The notes beneath the pieces were generated by a model that was not told the origin of the DNA, made no database searches, and was given only the letters and a program-made list of their open reading frames with translations. From NCBI RefSeq assembly GCF_000176135.1, contig NZ_ACZN01000015.1, positions 620,001 through 684,000 of the forward strand: DNA of 64,000 nucleotides. Reading direction: 5' to 3'. Each line of letters opens with the position of its first letter. Within the stretch, counting starts at the first letter, position 1. Source of the stretch: Vibrio coralliilyticus ATCC BAA-450. GTDB lineage: Bacteria > Pseudomonadota > Gammaproteobacteria > Enterobacterales > Vibrionaceae. Positions 29,145 through 38,505 of the stretch are shown here, piece by piece. Made by a program: the position numbers and the translations under genes.

Positions 29145-29786
29145 ATGAAGAGTATTGTTGTTTTAGTTTCAGGAAATGGTTCGAACTTACAGGCGATTAT
29201 TGATGCTTGTGAAACCAAGATCAGTACTGGCCGAGTGACCGCTGTTTTTTCAAACAAAGCAACAGCTTATGGCTTAGAGCGTGCTAAGAAAGCAGGTGCA
29301 GCCGCACACTCTTTGGATCCGAAATCATTCGATACACGCGACGCGTTTGATCATGAATTGATGAAGCAGATTGATGAATACAAGCCAGATGTCATTGTAC
29401 TCGCGGGTTACATGCGCATCTTAAGTGGCGAATTCGTTCGCCACTACAGAGGTCGAATGATCAATATCCACCCTTCTCTACTACCGAAATACCCAGGCCT
29501 GAACACATACCAGCGAGCCATTCATGCCGGAGATGAAGAACACGGCACCAGTGTTCACTTTGTTACTGAACAACTGGATGGTGGGCCGGTAATCCTACAG
29601 GCTAAAGTGCCTATCTTCGATGAAGATACAGTTGAGACATTAACCGAACGTGTTCAAACGCAAGAACATAAGATTTATCCTCTGGTCGTACAGTGGCTAG
29701 TTGAAGAACGTTTGGTAATGAAAGATGAGAAGGAAGCTTATCTTGATGGCAAGCTACTGGGAACTCATGGGTACGCCCAAGAATAA
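29145..29786 (+). CDS. purN: Phosphoribosylglycinamide formyltransferase
   Basis: Transfers a formyl group from 10-formyl-tetrahydrofolate to GAR, the third step of purine synthesis. The N-terminal LVSGNGSNLQAIIDA binds the phosphate, and the catalytic region shows the conserved Asn-His-Asp set in NIHPSLLPKYPG, GTSVHFVTEQLDGG. The 213-residue length is normal. It ends the purMN operon. Confidence 0.97.
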   Translation: MKSIVVLVSGNGSNLQAIIDACETKISTGRVTAVFSNKATAYGLERAKKAGAAAHSLDPKSFDTRDAFDHELMKQIDEYKPDVIVLAGYMRILSGEFVRHYRGRMINIHPSLLPKYPGLNTYQRAIHAGDEEHGTSVHFVTEQLDGGPVILQAKVPIFDEDTVETLTERVQTQEHKIYPLVVQWLVEERLVMKDEKEAYLDGKLLGTHGYAQE

Positions 29787-29807
29787 CATTTCGGAAAACA
29801 ATATATG

Positions 29808-29837
29808 AAAAGGCGAGCTGAATGCTCGCCTTTTTGT
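29808..29837 (+). terminator. purMN terminator
   Basis: AAAAGGCGAGC pairs with GCTCGCCTTTTT around a short loop. Confidence 0.92.
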
Positions 29838-29902
29838 TATCACGTATTAATCTTCTATTCATCTCACCTGATTTAGTCTGAACAAAACTAAGGAGGTCCG
29901 GA

Positions 29903-30553
29903 ATGGATTTGAAAGGTTTATTAAATCAAGCGTTAAACTCAGACCTTGTTCGTCAGGGTCAACAAAAAGTGCAGCAACAGTCCGGTTCGAACACGCTAAA
30001 GTCCCTTGGAGCAGGCGCTGTGGGTGGTGGCTTAGTCAACCTACTCATGGGGTCTAAAAAAAGTAAAAAACTTGGCAAAAAGGTCGGCAAAAATGCACTC
30101 AAAATTGGTGGTGCGGCGGCTTTAGGGGCACTGGCTTATACCGTTTACAATAACTGGCAGGGCAAACAAAGTACCGCTTCATCACAAGAAGATTTTAATG
30201 CCCACGATGCTATTCATAACGAGCTCATCATCAAAGCTATGATTGCTGCTGCAAAAGCTGATGGTCATGTCGATGCAGAAGAAATGCAGCGCATAGAATC
30301 CACGCTGAAAAAAGCAGGTGCGGATGCTGGGTTACAGACCATGCTACACAATGAGCTAAACAAACCTCTCGATCCAAGCGAAATTGCTCGGCTCGCTCAA
30401 TCACCACAACAAGCTTCAGAGATTTATCTCGCGTCTCTAATTGTTGTCGATGAACAGAATTTCATGGAGAAAACCTATTTGCAGGAGTTAGCCAAGCAGT
30501 TACAACTAGCACCAGAAGTGACTTTGCAGCTTGAACAACAACTGCAAAACTAA
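29903..30553 (+). CDS. DUF533/TerB-like protein (YebE type)
   Basis: A 216-residue protein. Residues about 30-85 are rich in Gly, Ala and Lys with a hydrophobic stretch (IGGAAALGALAYTVYNNW), which may be a membrane helix. The C-terminal part (about 105-215) is a TerB-like helical domain (IKAMIAAAKADGHVDAEEMQRI). The match is to the DUF533 family including YebE. Function is unknown; TerB domains occur in stress and tellurite-linked proteins. The ATG follows AAGGAGG. Confidence 0.85.
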   Translation: MDLKGLLNQALNSDLVRQGQQKVQQQSGSNTLKSLGAGAVGGGLVNLLMGSKKSKKLGKKVGKNALKIGGAAALGALAYTVYNNWQGKQSTASSQEDFNAHDAIHNELIIKAMIAAAKADGHVDAEEMQRIESTLKKAGADAGLQTMLHNELNKPLDPSEIARLAQSPQQASEIYLASLIVVDEQNFMEKTYLQELAKQLQLAPEVTLQLEQQLQN

Positions 30554-30679
30554 GCCAAAGCGAATAAAGATCCAGCAGCTCAGCCTAGAGTTTGAGCCAG
30601 AACAAACAGCTGCTTTGAGTTTCATTGACAGCCTGTGTATATTTGAGAGCAGTTCTCATTTAATTATTAGGTTAACAAC

Positions 30680-30886
30680 ATGAAAGTATATGATTGCTGC
30701 GACTTAGTCCGCGAGCTCTACGCGCAAATCGGCAGTGGCGACCAAGCCTATGTGCCTAAAGCGATTACTTGTTCACTACGAGCGTTAAACGATATTGCGG
30801 CGGATACTAGTCTACCGCAACATGTAAGAGACAAAGCGGCGTTTGCCGCAGCGAATCTGCTGATTTCAGATTTCGAGGATAAATAA
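30680..30886 (+). CDS. yaeP: YaeP family protein (UPF0253)
   Basis: A 68-residue cytoplasmic protein close to E. coli YaeP in sequence, with the shared patterns YCxLxRxxYAxIxSGD, then YVPxAIxC and the C-terminal [16 protein letters not shown]. The role is unknown. Its stop codon overlaps the next start codon by one base (TAATG), so the two small genes are translationally coupled. Confidence 0.88.
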   Translation: MKVYDCCDLVRELYAQIGSGDQAYVPKAITCSLRALNDIAADTSLPQHVRDKAAFAAANLLISDFEDK

Positions 30887-31077
30887 TGAACTTGGCGAAC
30901 TTTGAGACGATGGATCCAATAATGCTGATGAGCATCGTCAACATGAAACTACGAGATGACTTTGGTGGTGATTTAGATAAGCTGGCGACGTATTTTGATA
31001 TCGATAAGTCAGCACTGGAGACTAAACTCGCTTCCGCAGGTTTTGATTTCCTACCAGAAGCAGGACAATTTCGCTAA
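30886..31077 (+). CDS. DUF4250 domain protein
   Basis: A 63-residue protein matching the DUF4250 family. It contains MDPIMLMSIVNMKLRDDFG and ends in FLPEAGQFR, both typical. A compact helical, DNA- or protein-binding fold is likely but unproven. It starts inside the yaeP stop codon and ends the two-gene unit. Confidence 0.82.
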   Translation: MNLANFETMDPIMLMSIVNMKLRDDFGGDLDKLATYFDIDKSALETKLASAGFDFLPEAGQFR

Positions 31078-31095
31078 TCAAAGCGTTATCGGATA

Positions 31096-31127
31096 CAAAA
31101 AACCGCCTAAGCAGGCGGTTTTTTATT
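31096..31127 (+). terminator. yaeP-DUF4250 terminator
   Basis: AAAAACCGCCT pairs with AGGCGGTTTTTT around a short loop. It may also serve the converging DUF3622 gene. Confidence 0.93.
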
Positions 31128-31135
31128 AGAAGTGA

Positions 31136-31492
31136 TTACTCTTCGTCGAAAAAGTCATCTTCATCATCTAATTCAGCTTGCGCTGCGGCTGCGCGCTTCG
31201 CTTCTTCGTAACGTGCTTTCTTTTCAGCGGCTTCTTGCGCTAGGCGCTCTTCACGTTCAACACGAACTTTACGTGCTTCGCCTTTTCGTTCGTTACGTGC
31301 CGCTTGGTTTTGAATAAAACCAGCTAGCTCTTTGTCCGCCCATTCTTGCGCTAGAGCTTCTGTTTCAAAGCCTGCTTCTCGCTTAGATACAGATGTTTTA
31401 CGTGAAGTCACTTGGCGAGTAATTTCTGCACACCAACCGTTACGCTTTTCAGTCACACGAATGGCAAATTTTTTGTTGTTCGACATATTCAT
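31136..31492 (-). CDS. DUF3622 domain protein
   Basis: A 118-residue protein. The N-terminal 55 residues form the DUF3622 domain (KFAIRVTEKRNGWCAEITRQVTSR). The second half is a long charged helix rich in Arg, Glu and Ala, probably coiled coil, ending in an acidic tail (DDEDDFFDEE). It is common in Vibrio. It lies between the yaeP unit and purL. Function unknown. Confidence 0.8.
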   Translation of the reverse strand: MNMSNNKKFAIRVTEKRNGWCAEITRQVTSRKTSVSKREAGFETEALAQEWADKELAGFIQNQAARNERKGEARKVRVEREERLAQEAAEKKARYEEAKRAAAAQAELDDEDDFFDEE

Positions 31493-31596
31493 TTCCTAAG
31501 GGATTCTAATGGAGTATTGAGGGATTTAGCCATCCCTTGGCAAGCGCGGTATTAGAGCGCAAAAAAGAGCCCTTGGCTATAGATTTTTCAACAAAT

Positions 31597-31627
31597 AAAA
31601 AAGCGCAGACCTTACGATCTGCGCGTT
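31597..31627 (-). terminator. purL terminator
   Basis: On the minus strand GCGCAGATCG pairs with the matching arm of GGTCTGCGC and is followed by a T run. Confidence 0.88.
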
Positions 31628-31653
31628 TACTTTGTAGTGACGATTAAAGTCGA

Positions 31654-34600
31654 TTAACCGATGTTCTTACGTGCGTTTTGGAACATGCGCATCCAAGCGC
31701 CATTCTCGCCCCAGCCTTCTGGAGACCAAGAGTTCGCCACTGTGCGGAATACACGCTCTGGGTGCGGCATCATGATAGTCACGCGGCCATCTTGAGTCGT
31801 TAGACCTGTGATTGCGTTTGGTGAACCGTTCGGGTTGTTCGGGTATTGTTGAGTTGCATTACCGTGGTTGTCCACGTAACGCACTGCAACCGTTCCTGAT
31901 GCTTCAATCGCCGCTAGGTGGTCTGCATCGCGTACTTCTACGCGGCCTTCACCGTGAGACACTGCGATTGGCATACGAGAACCTTCCATACCGTCAAAGA
32001 AGACAGAATCAGACTTCTGCACTTCCACTAGGCTGAACCGAGCTTCAAAACGCTCAGATTCGTTACGAACGAAGCGTGGCCATAGGTCTGCACCCGGGAT
32101 TAGCTCTTTCAGGTTCGATAGCATCTGACAGCCGTTACACACACCTAGAGAGAACGTATCTTCGCGCAGGAAGAAGCCTTCGAACTGGTTACGAGCTTGC
32201 TCGTTGAACAAGATAGACTTCGCCCAACCTTCACCCGCACCTAGTACGTCACCGTAAGAGAAACCGCCACAAGCCACTAGGCCTTGGTACTCTTCAAGAA
32301 CAGCTTGACCCGTTAGGATATCGCTCATATGGATATCAGTCGCTTCAAAGCCTGCACGGTCGAACGCTGCTGCCATCTCAACGTGAGAGTTAACGCCCTG
32401 CTCACGTAGGATTGCCATCTTAGGCTTAGCGCCTTTCGCGATATATGGCGCTGCAATATCTTCGTTCACATCAAAGCTTAGTTTCACGTTCAGACCTGGA
32501 TCTGAGTTGTCTTTCTTCGCTTCGTGCTCTTGGTCAGCACATGCTGGGTTATCACGTAGACCTTGCATCTTGTGCGTTGTCTCAGCCCAGATAGTACGTA
32601 GTTCAGTACGGTTACGCTCTAGAACCACTGTGTCACCAGAAGTGATGACTAGCTCGTCTGACGCTTCAACAGAACCGATAACGTGTGAACATGCTTCAAG
32701 GCCGTTCGCAGCTAGCGTTGAAAATACAGCGTCTAGATCATCATTCTTAACCTGAAGTACTGCTCCTAGCTCTTCGTTAAATAGCGCTGCTAGTGCGTCA
32801 TCACCTAGGTCAGCGATGTCCGCTTTAACACCACAGTGACCTGCGAATGCCATCTCAGCAAGCGTAGCGAATAGACCGCCATCACCCTTATCGTGGTATG
32901 CCACTACTTGGTCGTTCGCAACAAGTGCTTGAACGCCTTCGTAGAAACCTTTTAGTTGTGCTGCGTTGTCTACGTCTGCTGGCTTGTCACCAAGCTGCTT
33001 GTAAACCTGTGCTAGTGCTGTTGCGCCTAGACGGTTTTGACCGTTACCTAGATCGATAAGAACCAGTGACGTGTCACCTTTGTCTGTGCGTAATTGCGGA
33101 GTGATTGTCTTACGAACATCTTCAACACGAGCAAACGCAGTGATGATCAGAGATAGTGGCGAAGTAACTTCTTTCTGCTCGCCATTCTCTTCCCACTTGG
33201 TCTTCATCGACATTGAGTCTTTACCCACAGGGATCGTTAGGCCAAGTGCTGGACATAGCTCTTCACCCACCGCTTTAACCGCTTCGTAAAGACCTGCATC
33301 TTCACCTGGGTGACCTGCTGGAGACATCCAGTTTGCAGACAGTTTAATGTGTTTGATATCACCGATGTTTGTCGCAGCGATGTTCGTGATTGCCTCACCA
33401 ACAGCCAGACGAGCTGAAGCACCAAAGTCTAGTAGGGCAACTGGTGTACGCTCACCCATCGACATCGCTTCACCGTGATAAGTGTCGTAGCTTGCTGCGG
33501 TTACTGCGCAGTTTGCTACTGGAACCTGCCACGGGCCAACCATTTGGTCACGCGCAACAAGACCAGTCACCGTGCGGTCACCGATCGTGATTAGGAATGT
33601 TTTTTCTGCAACCGTTGGAAGACGTAGAACGCGATCTGCTGCTTCGTTGAGCTCAATGCCGTCACGGTTTACTGCTGGGTTGTTCGCTTTTAGCGTTTTT
33701 GCATCACGGTGCATCTTAGGCGTCTTGCCTAGAAGTACGTCCATTGGCATGTCGATTGGCGTGTTGTCGAAGTGTGAATCTTCTAGTTTCAGATCGCGCT
33801 CTTCTGTTGCAACACCGACTACTGCGTATGGTGCACGCTCACGCTTACAGATTGCGTCGAATACTTCCATGTTCTCTGGCGCAACTGCCATTACGTAACG
33901 CTCTTGAGATTCGTTACACCAGATCTCAAGTGGGCTCATGCCTGGTTCGTCGTTTGGTACGTCACGCAGTTGGAAGATACCACCACGTTCGCCATCGTCT
34001 ACAAGCTCTGGAAGTGCGTTAGAGATACCGCCCGCGCCCACATCATGGATGAACGCAATTGGGTTAGCATCGCCAAGTTGCCAACAACGGTCGATCACTT
34101 CCTGACAGCGACGCTCCATCTCTGGGTTCTCACGCTGTACTGAAGCAAAGTCTAAATCTTCTGCGGATTGACCAGACGCCATTGAAGATGCTGCACCGCC
34201 ACCAAGGCCGATGTTCATTGCAGGACCACCAAGAACGATTAGGCTTGCACCGACTGGGATCTCTTTCTTCTGCACGTGCTCGTCACGGATGTTACCCATA
34301 CCACCAGCAATCATGATTGGCTTGTGGTAACCACGAACCTCTTCACCGGCGTGAGAGTTCACTTTTTCTTCGTAAGTACGGAAGTAACCCAGTAAGTTTG
34401 GACGACCAAATTCGTTGTTGAACGCCGCGCCACCAAGTGGGCCTTCGAGCATGATATCTAGTGCGTTAACGATGCGACCCGGCTTACCGAAGTCTGTTTC
34501 CCATGGCTGTTCAAAACCAGGAATACGTAGGTTAGATGTCGTGAAACCAACTAGACCGGCTTTTGGCTTACCGCCAATACCTGTTGCGCCTTCGTCGCGG

Positions 34601-35550
34601 ATTTCACCACCAGAGCCAGTAGATGCGCCCGGCCAAGGAGAGATAGCCGTTGGGTGGTTGTGCGTTTCCACCTTCATTAGGATGTGCGCTTTCTCTTGAT
34701 TGTAACCGTACTGGCGAGTTTCTGGGTTCGGGAAGAAACGACCTACATCTGAACCTACCATTACCGCTGCGTTATCTTTGTAAGCAGACAGTACATTTTC
34801 TGGTGTGGTTTCGAAGGTATTCTTGATCATCTTGAACAGAGACTTTTCTTGCTTAACACCGTCGATAGTCCAGTCTGCATTGAAGATCTTGTGACGACAG
34901 TGCTCTGAGTTCGCTTGTGCAAACATCATGAGCTCGATGTCAGTTGGGTTACGGTCTAGCTTGTTTACGAACGCATCGTAAAGGTATTCAATTTCGTCAT
35001 CAGCAAGTGCAAGACCTAGGGTAACGTTTGCGTTTTCAAGCGCAGCGCGGCCGCCATTAAGTAGATCAACATCAGCAACTGGTGCTGGTTCCGCAACTTG
35101 GAAAAGTGCAGCGGCAGAGTCAAAATCTGTGAAAACTACTTCCATCATACGATCGTGAAGGATCGCCTTTAGCTCAACGAGTTGAAGCTCAGAAAGTTCT
35201 GCTGGTGTTTCGATGTAGTAAGCCGTACCACGCTCTAGACGAACGACTTTATCTAGACCACAGTTATTAGCAATGTCAGTCGATTTTGAAGACCAAGGCG
35301 AGATAGTGCCAGGGCGAGGAGTAGCAAGTAGAAGAAGACCTGCAGGCTCGTGCTCTTCAATTGTAGGACCGTAAGTTAGGAGCTTTTCCAACTTCTCAAC
35401 TTCTTGAGAATCAAGATCTGCTGATAATTCAGCAAAGTGAGCAAACTCAGCGTAAATACCTGTTACAGGTAAGCTTAATTCACGACAAAGCTCTAGAAGC
35501 TTGTTAACACGAAACTCAGAAAGAGCTGGGGAGCCACGCAAAATTCTCAT
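31654..35550 (-). CDS. purL: Phosphoribosylformylglycinamidine synthase (FGAM synthase)
   Basis: A large single-chain enzyme that turns FGAR and glutamine into FGAM in purine synthesis. It has the N-terminal PurS-like domain, a linker, two AIR-synthetase-like halves ([36 protein letters not shown]), and a C-terminal glutamine amidotransferase with nucleophile Cys in [10 protein letters not shown] and the His-Glu pair in MPHPERVFR. The start at 35550 ([11 protein letters not shown], 1298 residues) matches the family; an ATG seven codons earlier is less likely. A PurR-like box lies 166 bases upstream. Confidence 0.98.
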   Translation of the reverse strand: MRILRGSPALSEFRVNKLLELCRELSLPVTGIYAEFAHFAELSADLDSQEVEKLEKLLTYGPTIEEHEPAGLLLLATPRPGTISPWSSKSTDIANNCGLDKVVRLERGTAYYIETPAELSELQLVELKAILHDRMMEVVFTDFDSAAALFQVAEPAPVADVDLLNGGRAALENANVTLGLALADDEIEYLYDAFVNKLDRNPTDIELMMFAQANSEHCRHKIFNADWTIDGVKQEKSLFKMIKNTFETTPENVLSAYKDNAAVMVGSDVGRFFPNPETRQYGYNQEKAHILMKVETHNHPTAISPWPGASTGSGGEIRDEGATGIGGKPKAGLVGFTTSNLRIPGFEQPWETDFGKPGRIVNALDIMLEGPLGGAAFNNEFGRPNLLGYFRTYEEKVNSHAGEEVRGYHKPIMIAGGMGNIRDEHVQKKEIPVGASLIVLGGPAMNIGLGGGAASSMASGQSAEDLDFASVQRENPEMERRCQEVIDRCWQLGDANPIAFIHDVGAGGISNALPELVDDGERGGIFQLRDVPNDEPGMSPLEIWCNESQERYVMAVAPENMEVFDAICKRERAPYAVVGVATEERDLKLEDSHFDNTPIDMPMDVLLGKTPKMHRDAKTLKANNPAVNRDGIELNEAADRVLRLPTVAEKTFLITIGDRTVTGLVARDQMVGPWQVPVANCAVTAASYDTYHGEAMSMGERTPVALLDFGASARLAVGEAITNIAATNIGDIKHIKLSANWMSPAGHPGEDAGLYEAVKAVGEELCPALGLTIPVGKDSMSMKTKWEENGEQKEVTSPLSLIITAFARVEDVRKTITPQLRTDKGDTSLVLIDLGNGQNRLGATALAQVYKQLGDKPADVDNAAQLKGFYEGVQALVANDQVVAYHDKGDGGLFATLAEMAFAGHCGVKADIADLGDDALAALFNEELGAVLQVKNDDLDAVFSTLAANGLEACSHVIGSVEASDELVITSGDTVVLERNRTELRTIWAETTHKMQGLRDNPACADQEHEAKKDNSDPGLNVKLSFDVNEDIAAPYIAKGAKPKMAILREQGVNSHVEMAAAFDRAGFEATDIHMSDILTGQAVLEEYQGLVACGGFSYGDVLGAGEGWAKSILFNEQARNQFEGFFLREDTFSLGVCNGCQMLSNLKELIPGADLWPRFVRNESERFEARFSLVEVQKSDSVFFDGMEGSRMPIAVSHGEGRVEVRDADHLAAIEASGTVAVRYVDNHGNATQQYPNNPNGSPNAITGLTTQDGRVTIMMPHPERVFRTVANSWSPEGWGENGAWMRMFQNARKNIG

Positions 35551-35715
35551 GTGCTTAGGTCTCTTATGCAATTGATTAAGGTGATATTGGAATAAATTCA
35601 GTGGGTTAGACTGTTTTACTTCGAAGCTATTCCCTAAGGATTAAAAACCTATGCCGATTTCACCTCTCCTTTGCGGGCGCATTATAAAGGAATTATTTTT
35701 GTGATGTAACACCAA

Positions 35716-35731
35716 AAGCAACCGTTTGCGT
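35716..35731. promoter_or_regulatory. PurR box before purL
   Basis: AAGCAACCGTTTGCGT matches the PurR consensus ACGCAAACGTTTGCGT at 14 of 16 positions. It lies in the 314-base gap between the divergent purL and mltF genes; nothing else is recognisable there. Confidence 0.75.
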
Positions 35732-35864
35732 CATTTTTTTCGTCAAATTTGAATTACAGCAAAAATCCCAATTTTAAATCTTTAACCCGAAGTGACTCTG
35801 ATTGTCTTGCCTTGTTATGACACTTTGATATAAATGCCCTACTGGAAGTATGAGAATGATGTGA

Positions 35865-37391
35865 ATGAAGAAGCATTACTTGAACCGTTGGACATCAATC
35901 AGCGCCTTGCTGTTTTCTGTATTGATGTTATCCGGCTGTCAAATTGAGTCAGAGCCCAAAAGTGATTTAGACCAGATACGTGAGCGTGGTGTGTTACGTG
36001 TCGGCACTCTGAATAACCAGCTGTCTTACTATATCGGTCCTGATGGCCCAGCAGGTTTGGATTACGAACTGGCCCGCGAATTCGCCAATGAGCTTGGTGT
36101 GCAGTTGGAAATGAAACCAGCCTACCGTATCTCGTCGTTATATCCTGCGCTAGCCAAAGGTGAAATCGACATTATTGCTGCAGGTTTGACTCAGTCACCT
36201 GAACGTATGGAGCGATTCCGACCTGGCCCCGCTTACTACTACGTCAGCCAGCAAGTTGTGTATAAAAAAGGTAAGAAACGACCACGCAACCTAGAGCAAC
36301 TCCTCAATATCCACCCCGTACCAACAGATGATGGTGAAGAGCTTCCTATCCTTAAAATCATCAGTGACTCTCACGTTAAACAAACTCTGAGCGCCATCAA
36401 ACAAGAAGAGCACCCTGACTTTGCCTTTGAAGTTGACCCAGATGCTGAAGTGAGTGATCTACTAAAACAAGTATCTGATGGAGAGCTGATGTTCACTGTT
36501 GCCGATTCAGTCGAAGTCTCTTTATCACAACGTATCTATCCCGATATTGCGCTCGCATTCGAGCTGACAGAAGATCAGCCAATCTCTTGGTTTGTTCGTC
36601 GTTCTGAAGATGAAAGCCTTTATGCGCTTATGATCGAATTCTTCGGCTACACCAAACAATCTGGTCACCTAGCCTCTTTAGAAGAAAAGTATATCGGTCA
36701 TATTGGCAGCTTCGATTACGTTGATACCCGAGCTTTTATTCGTGCGCTCGACTCTAAGCTTCCACAATGGTCACCTCTGTTTAAAGAATACTCAGATGAG
36801 TTTGACTGGCGACTCGTGGCGGCACTGGCTTATCAGGAATCGCACTGGAACCCGCTTGCTAAATCTCCGACAGGTGTACGAGGCATGATGATGTTGACAC
36901 TGCCAACCGCTAAAAGTGTTGGCGTCACCAATCGTCTCGATCCTAAGCAGTCAGTTCGTGGAGGTGTTGATTACCTGCGACGAATGGTGTCTCGCATCCC
37001 CGACTCCATTGATGAGCATGAAAAAATTTGGTTTGCCCTTGCATCGTATAACGTCGGCTATGGTCACATGATGGATGCCCGAAGACTCACGAAGAAGCAA
37101 GGCGGTAACCCAGATGCGTGGGCTGATGTGAAAGATCGCCTGCCGTTGCTGCGCCAGAAAAAGTACTACAGCCAAACCCGCTATGGCTATGCACGCGGTG
37201 ATGAAGCGAGAAACTACGTCGAGAATATTCGCCGCTATTACCAGAGTATCATCGGCCATGTCGAACAGCAGACCACGGACAACAGTGATGTCAACATTGA
37301 TGATCTCGCCGTGATTGAAGTGCCAGACAGCCCTATCTCAGCAGCTTCAGCGGTATCTTCAGCGGCGCCAGTTGAAGAAATACAAGAATAG
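35865..37391 (+). CDS. mltF: Membrane-bound lytic transglycosylase F
   Basis: A murein hydrolase that cuts the glycan strands of peptidoglycan. The signal peptide has the lipobox LSGC with Cys25. A solute-binding-like regulatory domain (SBP family 3) covers about 45-270 and a C-terminal SLT domain about 300-460. The catalytic Glu325 lies in LAYQESHWNP, followed by GVRGMMMLT. The pairing of these two domains is specific to MltF. It diverges from purL, as in E. coli and V. cholerae. The Ser/Ala-rich tail is probably disordered. Confidence 0.95.
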   Translation: MKKHYLNRWTSISALLFSVLMLSGCQIESEPKSDLDQIRERGVLRVGTLNNQLSYYIGPDGPAGLDYELAREFANELGVQLEMKPAYRISSLYPALAKGEIDIIAAGLTQSPERMERFRPGPAYYYVSQQVVYKKGKKRPRNLEQLLNIHPVPTDDGEELPILKIISDSHVKQTLSAIKQEEHPDFAFEVDPDAEVSDLLKQVSDGELMFTVADSVEVSLSQRIYPDIALAFELTEDQPISWFVRRSEDESLYALMIEFFGYTKQSGHLASLEEKYIGHIGSFDYVDTRAFIRALDSKLPQWSPLFKEYSDEFDWRLVAALAYQESHWNPLAKSPTGVRGMMMLTLPTAKSVGVTNRLDPKQSVRGGVDYLRRMVSRIPDSIDEHEKIWFALASYNVGYGHMMDARRLTKKQGGNPDAWADVKDRLPLLRQKKYYSQTRYGYARGDEARNYVENIRRYYQSIIGHVEQQTTDNSDVNIDDLAVIEVPDSPISAASAVSSAAPVEEIQE

Positions 37392-37404
37392 AAACAAACC
37401 GTTA

Positions 37405-37444
37405 AAGTGCCCAGCCATTGATTAATGGTTGGGCACTTGAATTT
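37405..37444 (+). terminator. mltF terminator
   Basis: AAGTGCCCAGCCATT pairs with AATGGTTGGGCACTT (one G-T pair) around a short loop, with T residues after GAA. Confidence 0.85.
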
Positions 37445-37603
37445 TACTTGCCTGACCCAAACATAGTATCGTGAGCCAGCCTTTTCGGTAGCATTATTTA
37501 AATGGTAACAATTGGCTGGTAAAAGACGAGTTACATAACGTAATCAATGCCTTCGATACAGAAAGCAATCATAGAGTTCTAACCCACAGTAGGAGGTTGT
37601 TTT

Positions 37604-37738
37604 ATGCGTAGACGTAAAATGCAGTCAAAACGCCTTAATAAAACCGTTGCGGCAAACCGCCGTAAAAGAATGCTCAGCAATAACAAGAAGAAAGTCATTG
37701 CCCGTCATCGAGCTTTTATGCAGCTAATTTGTGCATAA
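37604..37738 (+). CDS. Highly basic 44-residue small protein, unrecognised
   Basis: An open frame of 44 codons behind a very strong ribosome site, GTAGGAGG, eight to nine bases before the ATG. The product begins MRRRKMQSKRLNK and has 16 Lys or Arg, one His and no acidic residue, as expected for a nucleic-acid or ribosome-binding peptide. There is no signal peptide. A weak hairpin follows the stop codon. I do not recognise the family. The strong initiation signal and clean composition argue for a real gene. Confidence 0.6.
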   Translation: MRRRKMQSKRLNKTVAANRRKRMLSNNKKKVIARHRAFMQLICA

Positions 37739-37746
37739 ACCAGTTG

Positions 37747-37775
37747 GCAAACACCTTGAATCAGGTGTTTGCTGA
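37747..37775 (+). terminator. Weak terminator behind the small basic protein
   Basis: AAACACCTTG pairs with the near-match CAGGTGTTT. There is no T run, so the call is tentative. Confidence 0.4.
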
Positions 37776-37780
37776 AAACC

Positions 37781-38290
37781 CTACCCTTCTGAACGCTTCA
37801 TTTGTTTTTGCGCTTTTTTCTCTTTACGACGACGCTTAAAGAACGCCTGAAGCTGGCCTCGACACTCTTCTTCCATCAGTCCTTGTTCAATATCGGCATA
37901 GTGATACGCCGCTTGATGTTCAAACAGATTGAGTACTGTTCCTGCAGCCCCCGCTTTTAAGTCCGGAGCACCATAAACAATGCGTTTCACTCGGCTATGG
38001 AGTAAGGCCCCCGCGCACATAGGGCATGGCTCTAGCGTAACGTATAATGTTGTATCCAACAGTCGGTAATTTTCCAGTACTTGGCCGGCTTTACGCAGCA
38101 CCTGCATTTCAGCATGAGCCGTCGCATCATGATGACCAATTGACTGATTCCATCCTTCAGCAACGATCTCACCACCTTTCACTAGTACGGCCCCAACTGG
38201 AACCTCTCCCTCAGCTTCGGCCTGAGCCGCCAACTCCATAGCACGGCGCATGAAAAACTCGTCTTGAGGGGAAAACTGTGAATCTGACAA
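37781..38290 (-). CDS. tadA: tRNA-specific adenosine deaminase TadA
   Basis: Deaminates A34 of tRNA-Arg(ACG) to inosine. The zinc site and catalytic Glu lie in ATAHAEMQ, and the two Cys ligands in LEPCPMCAGAL. A basic tail (KRRRKEKKAQKQMKR) likely binds tRNA. I choose a TTG start at 38290 (169 residues), preceded by CCGGAG with seven bases spacing, because it gives the usual N terminus. An ATG at 38332 would add 14 residues and is the alternative. Confidence 0.93.
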   Translation of the reverse strand: MSDSQFSPQDEFFMRRAMELAAQAEAEGEVPVGAVLVKGGEIVAEGWNQSIGHHDATAHAEMQVLRKAGQVLENYRLLDTTLYVTLEPCPMCAGALLHSRVKRIVYGAPDLKAGAAGTVLNLFEHQAAYHYADIEQGLMEEECRGQLQAFFKRRRKEKKAQKQMKRSEG

Positions 38291-38406
38291 AAGGAAGCTC
38301 CGGTTGTATAAGTAAACGGCTAGGGGTAGCAAATTCTACCCGTATGAACGCGGAAGTGAAAGCAGGACGCAGAGCACCTCACATAAACTACTTCTTAGCA
38401 CTAAAA

Positions 38407-38438
38407 AGAAGCGCCAGTCTTTCGACCAGCGCTTTTAA
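38407..38438 (-). terminator. Terminator behind the AbgT-family gene
   Basis: On the minus strand AAAAGCGCTGGTCG pairs with the arm CGACTGGCGCTT-like sequence around a short loop, followed by CTTTTTAG. It lies about 70 bases behind the transporter gene. Confidence 0.65.
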
Positions 38439-38505
38439 AATCCTAATACCTAAATAGTTGGTGTTGCGCAGTTAATAACTGCTACAGCGCCAAATCTGAC
38501 CGTAT

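Noticed and set aside
31654..35550. Several plus-strand frames of 60-108 codons inside purL
   Set aside because: They are shadows of purL codon use on the other strand, without ribosome sites or recognisable motifs.
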